From: a bacterium
GTDB taxonomy: Bacteria; Acidobacteriota; Polarisedimenticolia; Polarisedimenticolales; Polarisedimenticolaceae
DNA: 64,000 nt
Assembly (NCBI GenBank): GCA_024226515.1
Contig: JAAELQ010000084.1
Span: 1 to 64,000 of the forward strand
Direction: 5' to 3'
Part shown: one piece after another, positions 22,438 through 31,358 of the stretch
Numbering within the stretch: the first letter of the stretch is position 1
How the letters are laid out: the number at the start of each line of letters is the position of its first letter
Notes under the pieces: model-generated
Seen by the model: the letters and a program-made list of their open reading frames with translations, nothing else
Databases searched by the model: none
Told to the model about the DNA's origin: nothing
Made by a program: the position numbers and the translations under genes

Positions 22438-23469
22438 TCAGCTCTCTTCGAATGCGGCCGACGCGAGGCCGAGGAACTCCAGCGCCGTGCCGCCGAGCAT
22501 CCGCGCCCGCTGCTGCGGCGCGAGATCTGCCATCGAATCGATCAACGCCCCGGCCGGCGACTCGCCGAGCGGAAACGGATAGTCCGACCCCAGCGCGATG
22601 CGATCCACGGTCACCAGATCGATCAATTGCCGCAGCACAACCGGATCGTGCACCAGCGAATCCAGGTAGAACTGGCCCAGGTAGTCCGCCGGCGGCCGCG
22701 GATTATCCACCGCCACCAGGTCCGGGCGCACGCGAAAGCCGTGCTCCATCCGGCCGAGGATCGCCGGGAACGAGCCGCCGCCGTGAGCGAAGGCGATGCG
22801 CAGCTCGGGCAAACGCTCCAGCACGCCGCCGAAGATCACCGAGCCGATCGCCAGCGCCGTCTCCGTGGGCATCCCCACGAGCCACGGCAACCAGTACTTC
22901 GGCATGCGCTCGCGTGCCAGCATGTCCCACGGATGCACGAACACCGCCGCGCCCAGCTCGGCCGCGCGCGAGAGCACGGGGAACAGGTCGGCGTCATCCA
23001 GGTTCCGACCGTTGACGTGCGTGCCGATCTGCACGCCGGCCAGTCCGAGCTGCTGCACGCTCCGCTCGAGCTCCTGGATCGCGAGGTCCGGGTCCTGCAG
23101 CGGCAGGCTGGCCAGGCCGACGAAGCGCCGTGGGTGGTCGCGCACGATCTCGGCGATGTGGTCGTTGAGCAAGCGGGCCAGATCCCATGCGTGCCGCGCG
23201 CGCGCCCAGTAGGCGAACATCACGGGGACCGTGCTCAGCACCTGCACGTCCACGCCGTCGCGATCGCACTCCTCGATCCGCCTCTCGGGCGACCACGAGT
23301 TCGCCTCGATCTCGCGAAAACAGTTGCCGCCGAGCATCATCCGCGCCTTGCCCGGACAGTGATGCTCGAGCCCCACGAAGCCCTCGCAACCATAGCGGGC
23401 GTCCAGATCCGGAAGCTTCTCCGGCAGGATGTGCGTGTGCACGTCGACTCGCAACGCCTCGCCCCTCAT
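22438..23469 (-). CDS. 2-Amino-3-carboxymuconate-6-semialdehyde decarboxylase (ACMSD)-type amidohydrolase
   Basis: 343 residues. A metal-dependent amidohydrolase with the HxH metal site in LRVDVHTHILPEKLP (about residues 7-21). A metal-binding His lies in AVFVHPWDML (about 175-184), another in FAHGGGSFP (about 228-236), and the Asp is in IALGSDYPFPLGE (about 290-302). RMMLGGNCFREIEANSWSPE and RRIEECDRDGVDVQVLS match the ACMSD subgroup. ACMSD decarboxylates 2-amino-3-carboxymuconate semialdehyde to 2-aminomuconate semialdehyde, diverting tryptophan carbon to full oxidation. Context supports the call: kynU, kynA and kynB follow and an AMS-type dehydrogenase is on the facing strand. Overlaps the amidotransferase gene by 4 nt. 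Confidence 0.85.
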   Translation of the reverse strand: MRGEALRVDVHTHILPEKLPDLDARYGCEGFVGLEHHCPGKARMMLGGNCFREIEANSWSPERRIEECDRDGVDVQVLSTVPVMFAYWARARHAWDLARLLNDHIAEIVRDHPRRFVGLASLPLQDPDLAIQELERSVQQLGLAGVQIGTHVNGRNLDDADLFPVLSRAAELGAAVFVHPWDMLARERMPKYWLPWLVGMPTETALAIGSVIFGGVLERLPELRIAFAHGGGSFPAILGRMEHGFRVRPDLVAVDNPRPPADYLGQFYLDSLVHDPVVLRQLIDLVTVDRIALGSDYPFPLGESPAGALIDSMADLAPQQRARMLGGTALEFLGLASAAFEES

Positions 23470-24080
23470 CCGCCCGCCGTCCCTGCCGCGCCGGCGCCGT
23501 CATTCCACGCTCGCGTCAGCTCGAGGAAGTTCCGCAGCAGTTGCTTGCCCTCGAGGGTCAGCACCGACTCCGGATGAAACTGGACGCCGTACAGCGGGTG
23601 CTCGCGGTGCACCATGGCCATGATCACTCCGTCGGCCGTGCGGGCCGTGACCTCGAAGACCGAGGGCAGCGTCGCGGCATCCACGATCAGCGAGTGGTAG
23701 CGCGTGGCCTCGAACTCGCGCGAGAGGCCGGCGAACAGCCCCGCGCCGTCGTGCTCGATCGTCGAGGTCTTGCCGTGCATCAACGTCGGCGCGGACACGA
23801 CGTCGCCGCCGAACGCCTGCGCGATCGTCTGATGCCCCAGACACACTCCGAGAATCGGGAGTCTGCCCGCGAAGCGCGCGACCAGATCGAGGCTGATTCC
23901 CGCCGACTCCGGGCGTCCCGGGCCGGGCGAGATCACGATACCGTCGAAGCCCTGCTGCTCGACCCAGTCGCAGTCGACGCGGTCGTTGAGCCGCACCTCC
24001 AGTTCGGCGCCCAGCTCCTGGAGGTACTGCGCCAGGTTCCAGGTGAAGGAGTCGTAGTTGTCGAGCAGCAGCAGGCGCAA
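23466..24080 (-). CDS. Anthranilate/aminodeoxychorismate synthase glutamine amidotransferase subunit
   Basis: 204 residues, full length for TrpG/PabA. This class-I glutamine amidotransferase starts LLLLDNYDSFTWNLAQYLQE. It has the oxyanion motif GIVISPGPGRPESAG (about 50-64), the nucleophile Cys in ILGVCLGHQTIAQAFGG (about 80), and the His-x-Glu pair in YGVQFHPESVLTLEG (about 172-174). It supplies ammonia to TrpE or PabB, neither of which is in the window. A TTG start at 24080 directly follows the TAG of the lipoprotein gene. Its place in front of ACMSD and kynureninase is odd, since kynureninase can itself yield anthranilate. TrpG and PabA cannot be separated by sequence reading alone. Confidence 0.88.
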   Translation of the reverse strand: MRLLLLDNYDSFTWNLAQYLQELGAELEVRLNDRVDCDWVEQQGFDGIVISPGPGRPESAGISLDLVARFAGRLPILGVCLGHQTIAQAFGGDVVSAPTLMHGKTSTIEHDGAGLFAGLSREFEATRYHSLIVDAATLPSVFEVTARTADGVIMAMVHREHPLYGVQFHPESVLTLEGKQLLRNFLELTRAWNDGAGAAGTAGG

Positions 24081-24710
24081 CTACTTGACCTCGAACTTCA
24101 GGAACACCGGGTCGGGGAGCTCGGGCGCATCGAGGAACAACTCGAAGCGGTGGTCCTTCACCCCCGTCGCGGGCGCGGGGAAATAGAGGAAGTCGAGGAT
24201 GTAGCCGTGGCGCGGGATGCCGGTCCGGTCCCGCACCAGGTTCGACTTCATCCCGCCGACGGCCTGCGTGGGACTGAACTTGCTCGCGTAGCGCGTGTAC
24301 GCCGCGTACTTGTTGGCCAGAACACCTTGCAGCTCGGCCAGCGCGGTCCGGTCGAGGTCCAGGAACTCGTAGCCCTTGATCAGCTCGGCCGGCATCGCGG
24401 CCGGGTAGCGGTTGCCCTCCTCGTCGATCAGCGTGAACGACTCCCGCGTCAGCGTCAGCTGCCGCAGGCCGCGATTGGCGACGCTGATCTCGAGCGGGAT
24501 GTACTCGGTCCTATCGCGGTAGCGCGTGGCCTTCGTCCCGACGACGAACGTCAACAGGTCGCCCTCCTCGATGTAGACGAAGGTCGACAGCTTCCGATCG
24601 GTGTTCGGGGCAGACGTGCCGCGCATCGGCTGACGGGCGCCGCAGGCCCCCAGCAGCACGGTCGTCACAACCAGCACTCCGACGATCGACATGGCACGGC
24701 GTAGCTTCAA
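24081..24710 (-). CDS. Lipoprotein of unknown function
   Basis: About 209 residues. A lipoprotein signal peptide (AMSIVGVLVVTTVLLGACGA, lipobox LGAC) precedes a beta-rich domain of about 180 residues (FVYIEEGDLLTFVVGTKATR, YIPLEISVANRGLRQLTLTR, DPVFLKFEVK). The TTG at 24710 is preferred because GGAGG lies 6 nt upstream; an ATG six codons later (24692) would also keep the lipobox, and an upstream ATG at 24749 lies too close to the predicted promoter. It heads the kynurenine operon yet has no obvious link to that pathway. The immunoglobulin-like strand pattern is my impression; no family recognised. Confidence 0.65.
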   Translation of the reverse strand: MKLRRAMSIVGVLVVTTVLLGACGARQPMRGTSAPNTDRKLSTFVYIEEGDLLTFVVGTKATRYRDRTEYIPLEISVANRGLRQLTLTRESFTLIDEEGNRYPAAMPAELIKGYEFLDLDRTALAELQGVLANKYAAYTRYASKFSPTQAVGGMKSNLVRDRTGIPRHGYILDFLYFPAPATGVKDHRFELFLDAPELPDPVFLKFEVK

Positions 24711-24752
24711 GACACACCTCCGCAGTGTGTGGCCCCTCGAGAATTCCAACCG

Positions 24753-24781
24753 AGGTTATGCCGCCCCACGGGCCGCGTCAA
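24753..24781 (-). promoter_or_regulatory. Predicted promoter of the kynurenine operon
   Basis: On the minus strand TTGACG (24781-24776), a 17-bp spacer and TAACCT (24758-24753). The -35 overlaps the stop codon of aroDE. It would give a leader of about 35 nt to the TTG start at 24710. No operator repeat is obvious nearby. Confidence 0.45.
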
Positions 24782-26280
24782 GCAACCGCGACGCGCCGCG
24801 CGAGCCACGCCTCGCCAACCCCGCGCATCTCGTCGAACGCTGCCTGCCGGCCGGTCATCAATGCGTACTGTCGCACCGCCTGGGCGGCCAGCAACTCCGT
24901 CCCGTCGACGACGACACAGCCCGCGGCGAGCGCCTCGCGCGCGAGCCCGGTGCCGCCCGGCGCGTAGACGAAATCGAGGACGAGCCGCCCCGCCAGCCGC
25001 GCCCGGTCGAGGATCGGTCCCTCACCCATCGCGCGGGGAGCGGTGTTCACCAGCGCGTCGAAGCGCGCCCGCCCCAGCGCGTCGAGTGGAGCCGAGTCGA
25101 CTCCGAGCGCCTCCGCGACCGTGCGTGCGCGACGCTCCGTGCGGTTGAACAACGTGACCAGCGCTCCCGCCTGTTTCAGCACCGCCGCCACGGCGCGCCC
25201 CGTCCCGCCCGCGCCGACGACGGCGACCGCCTTGCCGAGCGGATCGAGGTGGGGCCGCATGCGGTCGAGCGCGCCCGGCCCGTCCGTGTTGTGGCCCTCC
25301 CACGAACCGTCCTCCAGGACGCGCACCGTGTTGACCGCGCCCGCCGCGCGCGCCAGGGGATCGAGCCGCGCGCAGGCGGCGGCCACCGGTTCCTTGTGCG
25401 GGATCGTCACGCCGAACGCCTCGATCCGCGCGCAGCCGCCGTCGCCCAGCAGCGGTCGCACCTCGTCTGCGTCGTCGACCTCCAGCGGCACGTAGCAGGC
25501 GTCGATGCCGCCGCGGCGGTAGGCCGCCGCGTGCATCGCCGGCGACGGACTACCGAAGACGCGCGCTCCGATGAGCGCGAAACGGCGGGTGCCCCGGCCC
25601 AGCTCGCCGAAACGATAGGTCTCGATCAGGTCGCGGCAGGCAAGCTGCCCGGTCGCCGTCGGCGACGCCGCGTCGAGTGCGCCGTACGTGGCCCACGAAC
25701 CCCAGGTTCCGCACAGAATCCGGCTCGACGCCCCGGCGCGACCCATGGCGAACGCCGCCAGCCGCCTGCCGTCCTCGCGTGCACACGCGAGCAACGCCTT
25801 CACCGCCGCGACGTCGGCCACGCGTCGCGCCTCCGGCACGATCTTCAACGCGAACGCCGGCGTACCGCGCATCTCGCGGTACAGCGCCGCGAGCTCGGAA
25901 TCGACGCACGCGGCGCCGTGGTGTGAGAGGATCACGCGCGACGCGTCCTCGCCCGAGGCCAGTTCGCGCAGCGGACCGTTCCATTCCACATCGACCCGGC
26001 ACGCTCCCGCAGCCAGAGCGCCGCGCAGCAACGCCCGGCGATCGTCCTCGCTGCCGGCGAACGATCCCCCGTCCTCGGGCCGGCGCACGGTCACGATCAG
26101 CTCGCGCTCGGAAGCCGCCACGATCCGCTGCACATCCCCGGGATCGAGCGCATCCGCGCGCAACTCGACGAGTCCGCAACCGGCGGGGGCGTCCCCGATC
26201 CGGCGCTGCGCGCTCGCCGCGTCGCGCTCGAGCACCGAGCAGATCACGATCGGCGTTTGGCTGTCGGTCGATCTGGACAT
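24778..26280 (-). CDS. aroDE: Bifunctional 3-dehydroquinate dehydratase / shikimate dehydrogenase
   Basis: 500 residues from ATG 26280. Residues 1-225 are a type I dehydroquinase: PIVICSVLERDAASAQRRIG, the Schiff-base Lys in FALKIVPEARRVADVAAVKA, and the general-base His in VILSHHGAA. Residues about 230-500 are shikimate dehydrogenase: the substrate site FGSPSPAMHAAAYRRGGIDA, the catalytic Lys in FGVTIPHKEPVAAAC, NTDGPGALDR, the NADP loop VAVVGAGGTGRAVAAVLK and FNRTERRARTV. The fusion carries out steps 3 and 4 of the shikimate pathway and is known from plants, chlamydiae and scattered bacteria. 31 bp separate it from priA upstream. Its last codons overlap the predicted kyn promoter. Confidence 0.93.
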   Translation of the reverse strand: MSRSTDSQTPIVICSVLERDAASAQRRIGDAPAGCGLVELRADALDPGDVQRIVAASERELIVTVRRPEDGGSFAGSEDDRRALLRGALAAGACRVDVEWNGPLRELASGEDASRVILSHHGAACVDSELAALYREMRGTPAFALKIVPEARRVADVAAVKALLACAREDGRRLAAFAMGRAGASSRILCGTWGSWATYGALDAASPTATGQLACRDLIETYRFGELGRGTRRFALIGARVFGSPSPAMHAAAYRRGGIDACYVPLEVDDADEVRPLLGDGGCARIEAFGVTIPHKEPVAAACARLDPLARAAGAVNTVRVLEDGSWEGHNTDGPGALDRMRPHLDPLGKAVAVVGAGGTGRAVAAVLKQAGALVTLFNRTERRARTVAEALGVDSAPLDALGRARFDALVNTAPRAMGEGPILDRARLAGRLVLDFVYAPGGTGLAREALAAGCVVVDGTELLAAQAVRQYALMTGRQAAFDEMRGVGEAWLARRVAVA

Positions 26281-26311
26281 CCGAGGCTCTCCGGGATGCG
26301 GCCACCCAAGC

Positions 26312-28516
26312 CTACAGCAGCGAGAGCGGATCCACATCCACCTGCAACGCCCGGCTGGGCACCTTGTTCCCGATCGCGTTCAGCGCGCGATCGACCGCAT
26401 CGACGACGCGCCGCCGTCCGTCGCTGCGCACGAGGATCTGCTGCCGGTAGCGCCCCCGCATGCGTTCGACGGGCGCCGGGCCCGGCCCGGAGATCAGCAG
26501 TTTACCGTCGCCCGCGTCACGCACGGCGTCGGCGACGAGGCCCGCCCAGGCCCGCGACTGCAGCTCGTCGGGATCGCTGATCCGCAGCTGGACCAGCGCC
26601 GCGAGCGGCGGATAGCGCAGCGCGCGTCGATAGTCCAGCTCGCGCTGAAAGAACGCCTCGTAGTCCTGGACGGCGGCCAGCCGCAGAATCGGATGATCGA
26701 CGTCGAACGCCTGCACGACGACGCGTCCCGGTCGCTCACCGCGGCCGGCCCTGCCGGCGACCTGCGTCAGCAGCTGGAACGTGCGTTCGCCCGCGCGGAA
26801 GTCCGGTAGTCCGAGGCTCTGGTCCGCCGAGACCACGCCGACCAGCGTCACCCGTGGGAAGTCGTGTCCCTTGGCGATCATCTGCGTGCCGACCAGGACG
26901 TCGATCTCCCCGCGCCCGAAGCGACCGAGCAGCTTCTCGTGCGCGCCGCGTCGGCGAATCGTGTCGCGGTCCATCCGCTCCACGCGCGCACCGGGAATGG
27001 CGTCGCGGATCAGGTCCTCGATCTTCTCGGTCCCCTCTCCGACAGGCTTCAACTCCTCGTTCGCACACGTCGGGCAGCACTCGGGGTACGGGTGCTCGGC
27101 GTCGCACGTGTGGCAGCGCAGCCGCCGCTCGGCGAGATGCCAGGTCAGCGCGATGCTGCAGGACGTGCAGTTCACGCGGTTGCCGCAGCGTGGGCAGAGC
27201 AGCGCCGCCGCCCAGCCGCGGCGATTGCGCAGAATCAGCGCCTGCTCCTTGCGCTCGAGGCAGTCCTCGAGCTCCTCGAGCAACACGCGTGACAGCGCGG
27301 ACGCCTGCTGCAGCTCGCCGTACTCCTGCCGCATGTCGACCAGGCCGACCCGCGCGAGCGGTCGGTCCTCGACACGCGACCCCAGCTGCAGCAACGCGAA
27401 GCGCCCGGACTGCGCGTTGTGGAACGACTCCATCGACGGGGTCGCCGAACCGAGCAGCACCACGGACTTCTCGGCACGCGCGCGCACGATCGCCACGTCG
27501 CGCCCGTTGTAGCGCGGCGTCTCGTCCTGTTTGTAGGAACCGTCGTGCTCCTCGTCCACGACGATCAGTCCGATGTCGGAGAGCGGCGCGAAGACGGCCG
27601 ACCGCGTCCCGATGACGAGCCGACAGCGCCCCTCGTGCACACTCTGCCACTCGCGCCAGCGTCGCGCCCGCGGCAGTGCGCTGTGCAGCACCGCGACCTG
27701 GCCCGGAAAACGGCGAGAGACACGCGACAGCAGCAGCGGCGTCAGCCCGATCTCGGGGACGAGATACAACACGCTCCGGCCACGGTCGAGCGCGTGACGC
27801 GCCGCGCGAAGATAGACCTCCGTCTTGCCCGACCCCGTCACGCCGTGCAGCACCATCGGCGCGTACTCCCCGCTCTCGATCGCCGGCAGGATGCGCTCCA
27901 GCGCGGCCGCTTGCTCCGGCATCGGATCGAGCGGGCGCTCCGCCTGCGCCACGTTGCGCGACTGCGGGGGCTGCGGGGCCTCGCGCGTCTCCTCGATGGC
28001 CGCCAGGCCGCGCTCGACCAGCACCACCGCCGCCCGCCGCTCGCGTGGCGTCAGGCGCGCGAGCGGGAGCGGCTCGCCGGCGTCACTCAGCGCCTGCAGC
28101 AACTCGCGCTGCGCGGCGGCACGTTGCGAGACTTTCGCGGTCGTGCCGCCCGGGAGCAGGTGGATTCGCCTAACGAGCGGGTCCTTTCCGGCGAAGCCCG
28201 GCGTCGCGGCCTCGAGCGCCTCGCCCCACGAGCACAGATAGTAGTCGGCCACGAAGCGCGTCAACTCGAGCACCGCGGGCTGCAGCGGCGGCAACTCGTC
28301 GACCAGCGCATGGATCGACTTGAGCTCGATCTCTTCCGCGGGCACGGCGGCCGGCCACTCGATGACGGTCCCCTCGACGCGGCGCGCCCCGAACGGGACG
28401 CGCACGCGAGCCCCCACGCTCAGCCGGGCGGCGATCGGCTCGGGAACGAGATAGGTGAACTGGCGCCGAACGGGAATGGGGATGGCGACGGAGGCGTGAC
28501 GCGGCCTCGCCGTCAC
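26312..28516 (-). CDS. priA: Primosomal protein N', replication-restart helicase
   Basis: 734 residues with GTG start overlapping the stop of the UDG gene (GTGA). The N-terminal DNA-binding part starts [20 protein letters not shown]. Helicase motifs are Walker A in [20 protein letters not shown] (about 215), DEEH in [20 protein letters not shown] (about 310) and [11 protein letters not shown]. The zinc-binding insert has eight Cys ([35 protein letters not shown]; about 430-470). Motifs V/VI are [20 protein letters not shown] and [17 protein letters not shown]. PriA rebuilds stalled replication forks by reloading the replicative helicase. Confidence 0.96.
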   Translation of the reverse strand: MTARPRHASVAIPIPVRRQFTYLVPEPIAARLSVGARVRVPFGARRVEGTVIEWPAAVPAEEIELKSIHALVDELPPLQPAVLELTRFVADYYLCSWGEALEAATPGFAGKDPLVRRIHLLPGGTTAKVSQRAAAQRELLQALSDAGEPLPLARLTPRERRAAVVLVERGLAAIEETREAPQPPQSRNVAQAERPLDPMPEQAAALERILPAIESGEYAPMVLHGVTGSGKTEVYLRAARHALDRGRSVLYLVPEIGLTPLLLSRVSRRFPGQVAVLHSALPRARRWREWQSVHEGRCRLVIGTRSAVFAPLSDIGLIVVDEEHDGSYKQDETPRYNGRDVAIVRARAEKSVVLLGSATPSMESFHNAQSGRFALLQLGSRVEDRPLARVGLVDMRQEYGELQQASALSRVLLEELEDCLERKEQALILRNRRGWAAALLCPRCGNRVNCTSCSIALTWHLAERRLRCHTCDAEHPYPECCPTCANEELKPVGEGTEKIEDLIRDAIPGARVERMDRDTIRRRGAHEKLLGRFGRGEIDVLVGTQMIAKGHDFPRVTLVGVVSADQSLGLPDFRAGERTFQLLTQVAGRAGRGERPGRVVVQAFDVDHPILRLAAVQDYEAFFQRELDYRRALRYPPLAALVQLRISDPDELQSRAWAGLVADAVRDAGDGKLLISGPGPAPVERMRGRYRQQILVRSDGRRRVVDAVDRALNAIGNKVPSRALQVDVDPLSLL

Positions 28517-29283
28517 GCCGTTCCGTCCATCCGGGAGCGCGCGGCCTGCAGATCCTCCCAGACGGCGCGGCGGTTCTCGACGGTGTAACGCCGCAGCAGG
28601 TACGCCGGGTGAAACGTCGGCATCACGGGTACGCCGTTGAACTCGTGCCACGTTCCGCGCAGCTTCGTGATCCCGATCCGCGTCTGCAGCAGGAGGCGCG
28701 TCGCCGGGGCGCCCAGCGTGACGATCACGCTCGGTCGGATGGCCTCGATCTGCGCGTTCAGGAACGGAGAGCACGTGCCGATCTCGTCGGGTTGCGGGTC
28801 GCGGTTGCCGGGCGGCCGGCACTTCACGATGTTGGCGATGTAGACGTCCTCGCGCCGCAGGCCGATGGCGACGATCATCTCGTCGAGCTTCTTCCCCGCG
28901 CGACCGACGAACGGCTCGCCCCGAGCGTCCTCCTCGGCCCCGGGCCCCTCACCCACGAACATCAACCCCGCGTCCGGGTGGCCCACGCCGAAGACGATGT
29001 TGTTTCGCTGCTCGTGCAGCTTGCAACGAGTGCACTCGCCGATCTCGTCGCGGATCAGCGCCAGGCGTTTCACGGCATCTCCCGCTGACGCCGGCGCCTT
29101 GTCCGTGGCGGGCCGAGTCGCCTCGGACGCGCGCTGCTTTGACGCCGCCGGGCCGGCCGGCCGCGAAGCTGCGCCCGCAGCCACGGCCGGGGGCCGCGCG
29201 AGGCGAAGATCGCGCACGCCGCACTCGCTCAGATAGGCCACCCACTCGCGCAGATCGGCCCAGGGCGCTCCCGCATCAGACAT
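28513..29283 (-). CDS. Uracil-DNA glycosylase, family 4
   Basis: 256 residues. A Pro/Ala-rich extension of about 75 residues precedes the family-4 (thermostable type) UDG domain. The 4Fe-4S ligands are Cys in [22 protein letters not shown] and GTCSPFLNA. The catalytic motif [20 protein letters not shown] lies at about 112-131, and motif 2 is [11 protein letters not shown]. It removes uracil produced by cytosine deamination, of special value in a GC-rich genome. The first part of some homologues has been mistaken for a phage DNA-polymerase domain. ATG 29283 overlaps the coaBC stop by 8 nt; a TTG two codons upstream is less likely. Confidence 0.93.
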   Translation of the reverse strand: MSDAGAPWADLREWVAYLSECGVRDLRLARPPAVAAGAASRPAGPAASKQRASEATRPATDKAPASAGDAVKRLALIRDEIGECTRCKLHEQRNNIVFGVGHPDAGLMFVGEGPGAEEDARGEPFVGRAGKKLDEMIVAIGLRREDVYIANIVKCRPPGNRDPQPDEIGTCSPFLNAQIEAIRPSVIVTLGAPATRLLLQTRIGITKLRGTWHEFNGVPVMPTFHPAYLLRRYTVENRRAVWEDLQAARSRMDGTA

Positions 29284-30469
29284 CGGCAACCACCTCCGCC
29301 GCGCCGAAGACGTGGTCCAGAATCCGATCGGCGATCTCGCCCTTGGAGGCCTTGGGAACGTCGATCCGCTCGCCGTTGCGACCGAGCAGCGTCACGGCGT
29401 TGTCCTCGGCCTCGATCCCCACGTCGGGTCGCGAGACGTCGTTGGCCACGATCCAGTCCAGGTTCTTGCGCTTCAACTTGTCGCTCGCGTTGCGCAGCAG
29501 GTCGTCGGTCTCCGCGGCAAAGCCGACGAGCAGCCGTTCGCAACGGCTCTCTCCCAGCTCGCGCAGGATGTCCGGCCCCTCGTCGAGCGCAAGCTCGAGC
29601 GCGCCGCCGCTGCGCTTGATCTTCGACGCCGACGCACGCGGCAGGTAGTCGGACACCGCCGCCGCCATGAACACGGCGTCGGCTCCCTCGCGAACGGCCA
29701 AGAGACGCTCGCGCATCTCGCGCGAGGTCTCGACGTCGAAGCGTCGCACGCCGTAAGGCGTCGGCAGCCCCACCGGCCCGCTGACGAGCACGACCTGCGC
29801 GCCGCGTCGGGCGCAGGCGGCCGCCAGCGCGAAGCCCATCTTGCCCGAAGAACGGTTCGACAGAAAACGAACCGGGTCGACCGCCTCGCGCGTCGGTCCC
29901 GCGCTGATCACGATCTTGCGCCCGTGCAGCTCCGAGGAACGGCGCGCGGCGCGCAACGCCGCCTCGACGATGACCTCGGGTTCCGCCATGCGGCCGACAC
30001 CGGTCTCGCCCTCGGCCAGCCATCCGTCCTCGGGCGGAACGACGGCCACTCCCCGGGCCTGCAGCGCCGCGAGGTTCTGCTGCGTCGCCGGGTGGAGCCA
30101 CATGCGGGTGTTCATCGCCGGTGCGACGACCACCGGAGCGGCGACCGAGACGTAGAACGTGGACAGCAAGTCGTCCGCGATGCCGCGCGCGAACTTGGCC
30201 AGCATGTTCGCGGTCGCCGGTGCGACGACGAGCGCGTCGATCTGTCGCGTCAACTCGATATGCTGGATCGTCTTCTCGGCGTCGAGGTCGAATGTACGCT
30301 GCAGCACCTTGCGGCGCGACAGCGTCTGCAACGTCAGCGGCGTGACGAACTGCTCGGCGCTCTCGGTCAACAGGACCTGCACGCCGGCGCCGGCCTTGTC
30401 CAGCCCGCGCACGATCTCGCAGGCCTTGTAGGCCGCGATTCCCCCACTGACTCCGAGCGCGATCAACAC
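29276..30469 (-). CDS. coaBC: Bifunctional phosphopantothenoylcysteine decarboxylase / phosphopantothenate-cysteine ligase
   Basis: 397 residues from GTG 30469, the standard length. The N-terminal CoaC flavoprotein has [20 protein letters not shown], the active-site His in [13 protein letters not shown] (about residue 74), and [13 protein letters not shown] (about 112-124). The C-terminal CoaB has [20 protein letters not shown] and [12 protein letters not shown] (about 185-215), [11 protein letters not shown], and [20 protein letters not shown], whose KLKR motif closes the active site. It makes 4'-phosphopantetheine, the coenzyme A precursor. 16 bp after rpoZ. Confidence 0.95.
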   Translation of the reverse strand: MLIALGVSGGIAAYKACEIVRGLDKAGAGVQVLLTESAEQFVTPLTLQTLSRRKVLQRTFDLDAEKTIQHIELTRQIDALVVAPATANMLAKFARGIADDLLSTFYVSVAAPVVVAPAMNTRMWLHPATQQNLAALQARGVAVVPPEDGWLAEGETGVGRMAEPEVIVEAALRAARRSSELHGRKIVISAGPTREAVDPVRFLSNRSSGKMGFALAAACARRGAQVVLVSGPVGLPTPYGVRRFDVETSREMRERLLAVREGADAVFMAAAVSDYLPRASASKIKRSGGALELALDEGPDILRELGESRCERLLVGFAAETDDLLRNASDKLKRKNLDWIVANDVSRPDVGIEAEDNAVTLLGRNGERIDVPKASKGEIADRILDHVFGAAEVVADV

Positions 30470-30485
30470 CGGGCGATCTCCGGTT

Positions 30486-30707
30486 CTATTCCTCTTCTTC
30501 TTCGGCGACCTCGTCGACCTCGACGACCTCGGGGTCGTACGTGCCGACGAAGCCCTTGGCGACCTCTTCCTGGGCCACCACGGTCGTCTTGCGCTTCTGC
30601 GGGTTCTCGACGCGCGCCAGCGCGCCCACCTGCAGTTGCTCGGCGCGCTTGCTGGCAAGCGTCACGAAGCGATACTTGCTCTCGAGATTCTCGGGCAACT
30701 TGTACAT
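30486..30707 (-). CDS. rpoZ: RNA polymerase omega subunit
   Basis: 73 residues. YRFVTLASKRAEQLQVGALA (about 12-31) matches the conserved omega core (normally R-x-x-L-V-x-x-A-x-x-R-A-x-Q-L). A Lys-rich stretch and an acidic tail (VEVDEVAEEEEE) follow. Omega helps fold beta' and forms part of the ppGpp site in proteobacteria. The gmk-rpoZ-coaBC order is widely conserved in bacteria and supports the call. Confidence 0.92.
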   Translation of the reverse strand: MYKLPENLESKYRFVTLASKRAEQLQVGALARVENPQKRKTTVVAQEEVAKGFVGTYDPEVVEVDEVAEEEEE

Positions 30708-30731
30708 TCGCGTCTCCTGACCGGGGCCCGC

Positions 30732-31358
30732 CTACGCGGGGAACGTCTCGATGATACGCCGGGCCTCGCCCCGACAGCGAATCGCGCGCCGTCGTTCGGC
30801 CCGCACGATCGCCTGCAGCTCGGAATAGGCGGTCTCGAGGTCGTCGTTGACCACCAGGTAATCAAAATTGTCGTAGTCCTCGGCCTCGTCCCGTGCGCGA
30901 CCGAGGCGCCGCCGCAGCTGCGCTTCGTCCTCGCTGCCGCGGCCGGAGAGACGCCGCTCGAGCGTCGGAAAGTCGGGCGGCAGGACCATCACAGTCGTCG
31001 CCGGGATCGGGCCGCCCCGCACTTGCCGCGCCCCCTGGACGTCGATGTCCAGCAGCAGGTCGCCCCCGGCGTCGAGCGACTCGCGCGTCGTCTCGATCCC
31101 GGTGCCGTAGCGGTTGTCGAACACGTTGGCCCATTCAAGGAAAGCCTCGCGCGCGATCATCGCCTCGAACGCCGCCGCGTCGACGAAGTGGTACGCGCTG
31201 CCGTCGACCTCGCCCTCGCGCGGAGCGCGCGTCGTGAACGACACCGAGAACTCGAGCTCGGGCGTCTCGTCGACGAGGCGCCGCGCGAGCGTCGACTTCC
31301 CGGTGCCCGACGGCGCCGAGATCACGAACAGGATGCCTTCTCGCCCGCGCATGCTCAT
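30732..31358 (-). CDS. gmk: Guanylate kinase
   Basis: 208 residues. The P-loop is ILFVISAPSGTGKSTLARRL (about 9-28). The GMP-binding part is FSVSFTTRAPREGEVDGSAY and HFVDAAAFEAMIAREAFLEW (about 38-76). LLLDIDVQGARQVR lies at about 100-113. It phosphorylates GMP to GDP. ATG 31358 overlaps the yicC stop (ATGA); the stop lies 24 bp before rpoZ. Confidence 0.96.
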   Translation of the reverse strand: MSMRGREGILFVISAPSGTGKSTLARRLVDETPELEFSVSFTTRAPREGEVDGSAYHFVDAAAFEAMIAREAFLEWANVFDNRYGTGIETTRESLDAGGDLLLDIDVQGARQVRGGPIPATTVMVLPPDFPTLERRLSGRGSEDEAQLRRRLGRARDEAEDYDNFDYLVVNDDLETAYSELQAIVRAERRRAIRCRGEARRIIETFPA

